From Microbacterium dauci (lineage in GTDB: Bacteria; Actinomycetota; Actinomycetes; Actinomycetales; Microbacteriaceae), in contig NZ_JASJND010000001.1 of assembly GCF_030065535.1 (NCBI RefSeq), positions 558,001 through 622,000 of the forward strand: 64,000 bases of DNA. Direction: 5' to 3'. The notes beneath the pieces were generated by a model. That model was not told the origin of the DNA. It made no database searches and saw only the letters and a program-made list of their open reading frames with translations. Both the position numbers and the translations under genes were made by a program. How positions within the stretch are numbered: the first letter of the stretch is position 1; each line of letters starts with the position of its first letter. Below, piece after piece: positions 60,672 through 64,000 of this stretch.

Positions 60672-61571
60672 ATGCAAGAGCTCGACCTCCTGCGCACCTT
60701 CCTCGAAGTGCATCGCGCAGGCTCGATCACCGCGGCATCCACTCGGCTCGGGCTCAGCCAGCCGTCCGTCAGTGAACGCATCGGCCGGCTCGAAGCGGAA
60801 CTCGGCGCACCGCTGCTCACCCGCACCGCCCGCGGCGTGCAGCCCACCTCCGCCGGAGATGCGCTCGCCGCCCGCATCGCCGCGCCCATCGACCAGCTGC
60901 GCGAGGCGTGGACGGCGCCCGCACCCACGACTACCGAACTCGTCCGGATCGGCGGCGCGAGCGACATCATCGCCGCCCGCGTCATCCCGGCGCTCACCCC
61001 GCTCGCCACCGAGGGTGCTCGCCTGGCCTTCACGCTCGGTCTCGCTCCCGATCTGCTCGCCCGCCTGCAGAACGACGAGCTCGACGTCGTCATCTCATCC
61101 GTGCGCACCCCGACGCGCGGCATCCGCTACCGGGGACTCGTCGATGAAGAGTTCGTGCTCATCGGTGCACCTGCCCTGGCCCGCACGATCGACCGCGACC
61201 GCCTCGCCACCGACGCCGCAGCTGCGCTGCACCACCTGCCGCTCGTCACATACGACGACGCACTGTCGATCGTCCGGCGATACTGGCGCAGCCAGTTCGG
61301 CCACCGACCCACCAATCGCGTCGCGGTCACCGTCCCAGACCTGCGTGGTGTGCTCGCCGCCGTCGCAGCTGGCGCGGGCATCTCGGCGCTCCCGCGCTAT
61401 CTCGCCGACCCTTCGATCGGGGCCGGCACCGTCGAAGTGCTCCACCGTCCCGACGAGGCACCGATCAACACGCTGCACATCGCGATCCGCGGCGCAGGCG
61501 CGCCATCGGCCGCGACGATCCGCGTGATCGACGCGCTCACCGAGCGTGCGCAACACTGGGACGTGTTCTGA
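60672..61571 (+). CDS. LysR-family transcriptional regulator
   Basis: A 299-residue regulator. The N-terminal helix-turn-helix is GSITAASTRLGLSQPSVSERIGRLE, followed by the LysR effector-binding domain (LVRIGGASDIIAARVIPAL to the C-terminus). ATG 60672 is preferred over the in-frame ATG five codons earlier (60657). The 120-nt gap to the divergent DJ-1 gene holds an AT-rich TAGATTTCTTGA patch that could be its binding region. The effector is unknown. Confidence 0.92.
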   Translation: MQELDLLRTFLEVHRAGSITAASTRLGLSQPSVSERIGRLEAELGAPLLTRTARGVQPTSAGDALAARIAAPIDQLREAWTAPAPTTTELVRIGGASDIIAARVIPALTPLATEGARLAFTLGLAPDLLARLQNDELDVVISSVRTPTRGIRYRGLVDEEFVLIGAPALARTIDRDRLATDAAAALHHLPLVTYDDALSIVRRYWRSQFGHRPTNRVAVTVPDLRGVLAAVAAGAGISALPRYLADPSIGAGTVEVLHRPDEAPINTLHIAIRGAGAPSAATIRVIDALTERAQHWDVF

Positions 61572-61643
61572 ACGGTTGCGCGGACGGCCTTGTCCGGGCG
61601 GCTGCAACGCTGCTGGAGTGCCGGCGGCGCGGCATCCGCTCGG

Positions 61644-61988
61644 TCAGTTGGAGACGACGCAGAAGGTGTTGCCGTCGGGGTCGCGCAGGACGATGTAGTC
61701 GGCGCCGTCCTCGTAGTCCCAGTCGTCGACTGTGGTGGCGCCGAGGGCCACCAGTCGCTCGACCTCGGCGGCGCGGTCCTCGGCCTTGATGTCGAGATGG
61801 TGGCGCTGCGGCTTGTCCGACCCGACGAGCATGAGTGACAGCTGCACGCCCGCGCCCTCCCGCGGCACGAGACTCGCCCAGTCGTCGTCCGGCTCGCGCT
61901 TCGGCACGTAGTCGAGCGCCGCAGTCCAGAACTCCACCGCACGCGCGATGTCGCGCACGCCCCACACGATCGAAAGAATGCTTGCCAT
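61644..61988 (-). CDS. VOC-superfamily (glyoxalase/bleomycin resistance-like) protein
   Basis: A 114-residue single-module VOC protein. IVWGVRDIARAVEFWTAAL at the N-terminus, HHLDIKAED in the middle with a metal-type His, and YIVLRDPDGNTFCVV at the end. Such proteins dimerise to form metal-dependent lyase, dioxygenase or binding sites; the substrate is unknown. ATG 61988 starts the first beta strand. A partial copy lies at 59226-59289. Confidence 0.9.
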   Translation of the reverse strand: MASILSIVWGVRDIARAVEFWTAALDYVPKREPDDDWASLVPREGAGVQLSLMLVGSDKPQRHHLDIKAEDRAAEVERLVALGATTVDDWDYEDGADYIVLRDPDGNTFCVVSN

Positions 61989-62110
61989 GCTCCGATCGTG
62001 CGCCTTCGGGTGCCGTTCGGGGGAGGGGGTTGCGCGTGTGGCCGGAATCACACGGTGGCTGGCCGTTCGGTGCAGGGCTGAGGCGTTCGGTGGCTCGATA
62101 CGGTCGGGTC

Positions 62111-62293
62111 ATGCTCGAGATGCGCCCGAACTGTGAGTCCTGCGGTACCGCCACCGCAATGGAGAGCGAGGCGTACATCTGCTCGTACGAGTGCACCTGG
62201 TGCGCGGGGTGCGTCGACGGGTTCCCTGGGCGGGCGTGTCCGAACTGCGGGGGAGTGCTCGAGCGGCGGCCGACGCGCGTTGCGAAGGGCTGA
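62111..62293 (+). CDS. DUF1272 zinc-binding small protein
   Basis: A 60-residue protein with four CxxC-type pairs: NCESCG, CSYECTWC, GCVDG and CPNCGG. This matches DUF1272 and probably binds two zinc ions. A TACGGT box ends 6 nt before the ATG, suggesting a leaderless message. Function unknown. Confidence 0.85.
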   Translation: MLEMRPNCESCGTATAMESEAYICSYECTWCAGCVDGFPGRACPNCGGVLERRPTRVAKG

Positions 62294-62299
62294 GACGAG

Positions 62300-62902
62300 T
62301 CAGTTCCTGGAACCCGGGCCGAGATCGATCGGGCCCGGAGCCGGAGGTTGAACGGGGAGGCCCAGCTCGAGGATCCGCGTCACCATCGCGACCGCTCGAT
62401 CGCTGAGCCCGTCGCCAGGGTAGAAGTCGTCGTAATGGGACTCGGCGGCGTCGAGGGTGCCGATCTCGCACAGCGCCAGGAGCTGACGGATGTCGTCGGT
62501 GTCCCGACCGGGGCGGCTCGCGCGGAGTTTCATCGCGAGGAGTGCCTCTTTCGACGCGACCTGGATCACGATGCCGTGGTCGTCGAAGATCGTGATCCAC
62601 TCGACCGGTCGCCGACCGAAACTCGGCACCGCGTCGACACGCGCGACGTTGAAGTTCAGCCAGTCCGGCGCCCATTCATGAGCGAGGGCTACGCGGGCCG
62701 CTGCTGCCGCCACGGCTGCATCGGAGCCCGGCTGCACATGGAGCGAGTCCAGGTCTTGCGTCGTTCGACGGTCGAAGTAGCGCAGGCTCAGCGCTGCGCC
62801 GCCCACAAGCCTGATTCCAGCGACCTCGCCCGCACTGCGGAGTTCCGACACCAGATCGCGAAGCCCGGCGATGATCGCGTCGCGGTCGAGCGTTGTCCCC
62901 AC
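62300..62902 (-). CDS. nucleotidyltransferase-fold protein (AbiEii/DUF6036-like)
   Basis: A 200-residue protein. The polymerase-beta-like active site pattern appears as RLVGGAALSLRY followed by RRTTQDLDSLHV (Gly-Gly, then Asp-x-Asp modified to DLDS). A later KLRAS...RDTDDIRQLL motif is shared with AbiEii-type toxins. The GTG start is 2 nt after the upstream HTH gene's stop, so both are made from one mRNA. It probably forms a toxin-antitoxin or defence pair with it. Confidence 0.75.
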   Translation of the reverse strand: MGTTLDRDAIIAGLRDLVSELRSAGEVAGIRLVGGAALSLRYFDRRTTQDLDSLHVQPGSDAAVAAAAARVALAHEWAPDWLNFNVARVDAVPSFGRRPVEWITIFDDHGIVIQVASKEALLAMKLRASRPGRDTDDIRQLLALCEIGTLDAAESHYDDFYPGDGLSDRAVAMVTRILELGLPVQPPAPGPIDLGPGSRN

Positions 62903-62904
62903 CG

Positions 62905-63480
62905 CTACACACTCGCGAACGTGTCAGCCCAGACGAGCACGCCACGCTTCGCGAACGCATCGGGCACCGCGGTCCGCGGAGGTGTCGGGTCGGCGGGATC
63001 GACCTCGAGCGTGCGCGCGTTGCTAAGCGCACGCGTCAAAGATGACGTCCACGGCGGCAGCGGCAGCTTCTCATCGCGGAGCCGCCACTCGACGAGCGCC
63101 GCGATCGCGGCATCCCACACGGCTTCGCCTGTCGGCTCGGGCTCGGTGATCGTCAGCACACCGCGGATCAATCCGCGCTCGGCGACGAGGTTGTCGTTCA
63201 GCTGCAGCAGGGCGCGGAGCGCACCCGGCCTGTCACCCTCGCGGAGGCGAAGACGAATCTCGGCGGCAGCCGTCGCCGCGTCGTCACGTCGGGTCGGAGC
63301 AGCGTAGAGGCGGTACCCCGCGCCGGCAAGGAGGCGATCGACCGTGCCGAACTCGGCGTCTCGGCCGCGCTCCGACCGCGACACCGCTGACTGATCTAGG
63401 CGCGCTCGGGTGGCGAGCTCTGCCTGCGTGAGGCGCTCGCTCTTTCGGGCTGCCCGAACCAGTGTCGATGCGGTGACCAT
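62905..63480 (-). CDS. XRE-type helix-turn-helix protein, probable antitoxin/regulator
   Basis: A 191-residue protein. The N-terminal HTH (KSERLTQAELATRARLDQSAVSRSERG) is followed by a helical domain of unknown function. Its place directly before a nucleotidyltransferase gene, with a palindrome in its promoter, resembles type IV-like AbiE or HTH/NTase modules. ATG 63480 has GAGGAG only 2 nt upstream, a short spacing. Confidence 0.78.
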   Translation of the reverse strand: MVTASTLVRAARKSERLTQAELATRARLDQSAVSRSERGRDAEFGTVDRLLAGAGYRLYAAPTRRDDAATAAAEIRLRLREGDRPGALRALLQLNDNLVAERGLIRGVLTITEPEPTGEAVWDAAIAALVEWRLRDEKLPLPPWTSSLTRALSNARTLEVDPADPTPPRTAVPDAFAKRGVLVWADTFASV

Positions 63481-63490
63481 GACTCCTCGA

Positions 63491-63511
63491 TATGTCTCTT
63501 AAGACATAATA
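63491..63511 (-). promoter_or_regulatory. palindromic operator at the HTH/NTase promoter
   Basis: TATGTC (63491-63496) and GACATA (63503-63508) form a 6-bp inverted repeat with a TCTTAA core. On the minus strand it overlaps TATTAT (complement of 63506-63511), a good -10 box. Autoregulation by the HTH protein is likely. Confidence 0.6.
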
Positions 63512-63536
63512 GCTGCCAGATTCGACGCGTCACAGG

Positions 63537-63734
63537 TCACTTCTGACGTTCGTTGCCGCGCTTGTAGTTGCCCGTCACCCGGGCCATCACGTGCTGCGGA
63601 TCGCGTCGTTCGACGTCGTCGAGGAACTTCTCCGCAGCGCGACCCCGTAGCGTCGCCGCGAGCCGGCCGTCGTGCCGGATCTCGACCTGCGATCCACGTG
63701 CGACGTAACCGAACCCGCTCGGCGTGCCGGTCAT
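63537..63734 (-). CDS. hypothetical 65-residue protein
   Basis: Unrecognised small basic protein (FGYVARGSQVEIRHDGRLAA, LRGRAAEKFLDDVERRDPQ, RVTGNYKRGNE) with a plausible beta-hairpin/helix pattern. ATG 63734 overlaps the stop of the membrane-protein gene by 4 nt, so the two are coupled. The frame opens 13 codons earlier, but the coupled ATG is preferred. Confidence 0.65.
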   Translation of the reverse strand: MTGTPSGFGYVARGSQVEIRHDGRLAATLRGRAAEKFLDDVERRDPQHVMARVTGNYKRGNERQK

Positions 63735-64000
63735 GACCCCGCCACGAGGCTCGGCGGGTCGGCGGCATCCCATCGTTCGACCGTCTGCACGGCCCAGAAG
63801 ACGGCGAACAAGATCAAGCCGACTGCTTCGCCGATGAAGACGGCTGGAGTGTCAGGCAAGCGGATGCCGATGGTCACCGTCAGCACCAGGGTGATCACCA
63901 TCGCCACCGGGATCACGAAGTACACCACCTGCAGCGCGCGCGACGGCGGACGGGCGCCGGGGTCGCGCGTGCGGGGGAGCGCGTTCACGATCGGGATCGC
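63731..64000 (-). CDS. two-span membrane protein, possibly cut by the window edge
   Basis: At least 85 residues with two membrane helices (VVYFVIPVAMVITLVLTVTI and AVFIGEAVGLILFAVFWAV). A GTG at 63988 could be the start, but the frame remains open to the right edge without a stop, so the N-terminus may lie outside the window. Function unknown. Confidence 0.6.
   Translation of the reverse strand, partial: AIPIVNALPRTRDPGARPPSRALQVVYFVIPVAMVITLVLTVTIGIRLPDTPAVFIGEAVGLILFAVFWAVQTVERWDAADPPSLVAGS

Overview
The window is high-GC DNA with strong G/C third-position bias, frequent GTG starts and many leaderless-looking genes whose TAnnnT box lies 6-8 nt before the start codon. This, the eno - ftsB-like - DUF501 - S8 protease order and the abundant GGATGCC heptamer point to an actinobacterium of the Microbacteriaceae, most likely Microbacterium. 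That is an inference from composition and gene order; no marker gene fixes the genus.

Layout. 1-1 kb: end of an ABC ATPase gene and a VanZ-like gene. 1-10.2 kb: a sugar-acid (L-idonate / ketogluconate / gluconate) locus. It holds 6-phosphogluconate dehydrogenase and a beta-hydroxyacid dehydrogenase on the minus strand. Divergently transcribed are a 2-hydroxyacid dehydrogenase, an IclR regulator, a transporter, a fumarylacetoacetase-fold enzyme, an idonate dehydrogenase-like enzyme, gluconokinase and a gluconate 5-dehydrogenase-like SDR. Two matching IclR-type palindromes sit at the two promoters. 10.2-34.6 kb: core chromosome (rplY, pth, mfd, ppc, nhaA, mazG, hisS, PadR/AarF, SGNH hydrolase, APC permease, GntR/DUF1648, O-methyltransferase, eno, ftsB-like, DUF501, S8 protease, type II NADH dehydrogenase) with several palindrome-rich intergenic regions.

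34.7-53.4 kb: a defence-type island starting just after a tRNA gene. Its parts are a GHKL ATPase with a Ymh-type C-terminus; a cytosine-C5 DNA methyltransferase; an 858-residue fusion of a MORC/MutL-like GHKL ATPase to a full sigma-70 factor; and a divergent five-gene overlapping operon. That operon encodes a DUF1156 DNA methylase, a HEPN-DUF499 ATPase, a second MORC-like ATPase, a DUF4420 PD-(D/E)XK nuclease and a Z1 superfamily-II ATPase. A divergent ADP-ribosylglycohydrolase-like gene faces the operon's end. The MORC + DUF4420 + Z1 + methylase set and the DUF1156 + DUF499 pair are each known from restriction/anti-phage loci. The covalent ATPase-sigma fusion, a paralogue of the operon's stand-alone ATPase, is the most unusual feature of the window and the best candidate for an undescribed system.

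53.5-59.3 kb: decayed mobile DNA (chimeric IS30/IS3 remnants), cinA, an unknown two-gene unit, and truncated genes (BRCT fragment, AlkD-like, VOC fragment) that look like an old recombination boundary. 59.4-64 kb: PH-domain protein, DJ-1/PfpI protein with divergent LysR regulator, VOC protein, DUF1272 zinc protein, an HTH/nucleotidyltransferase pair resembling a toxin-antitoxin module, and two small genes at the right edge.
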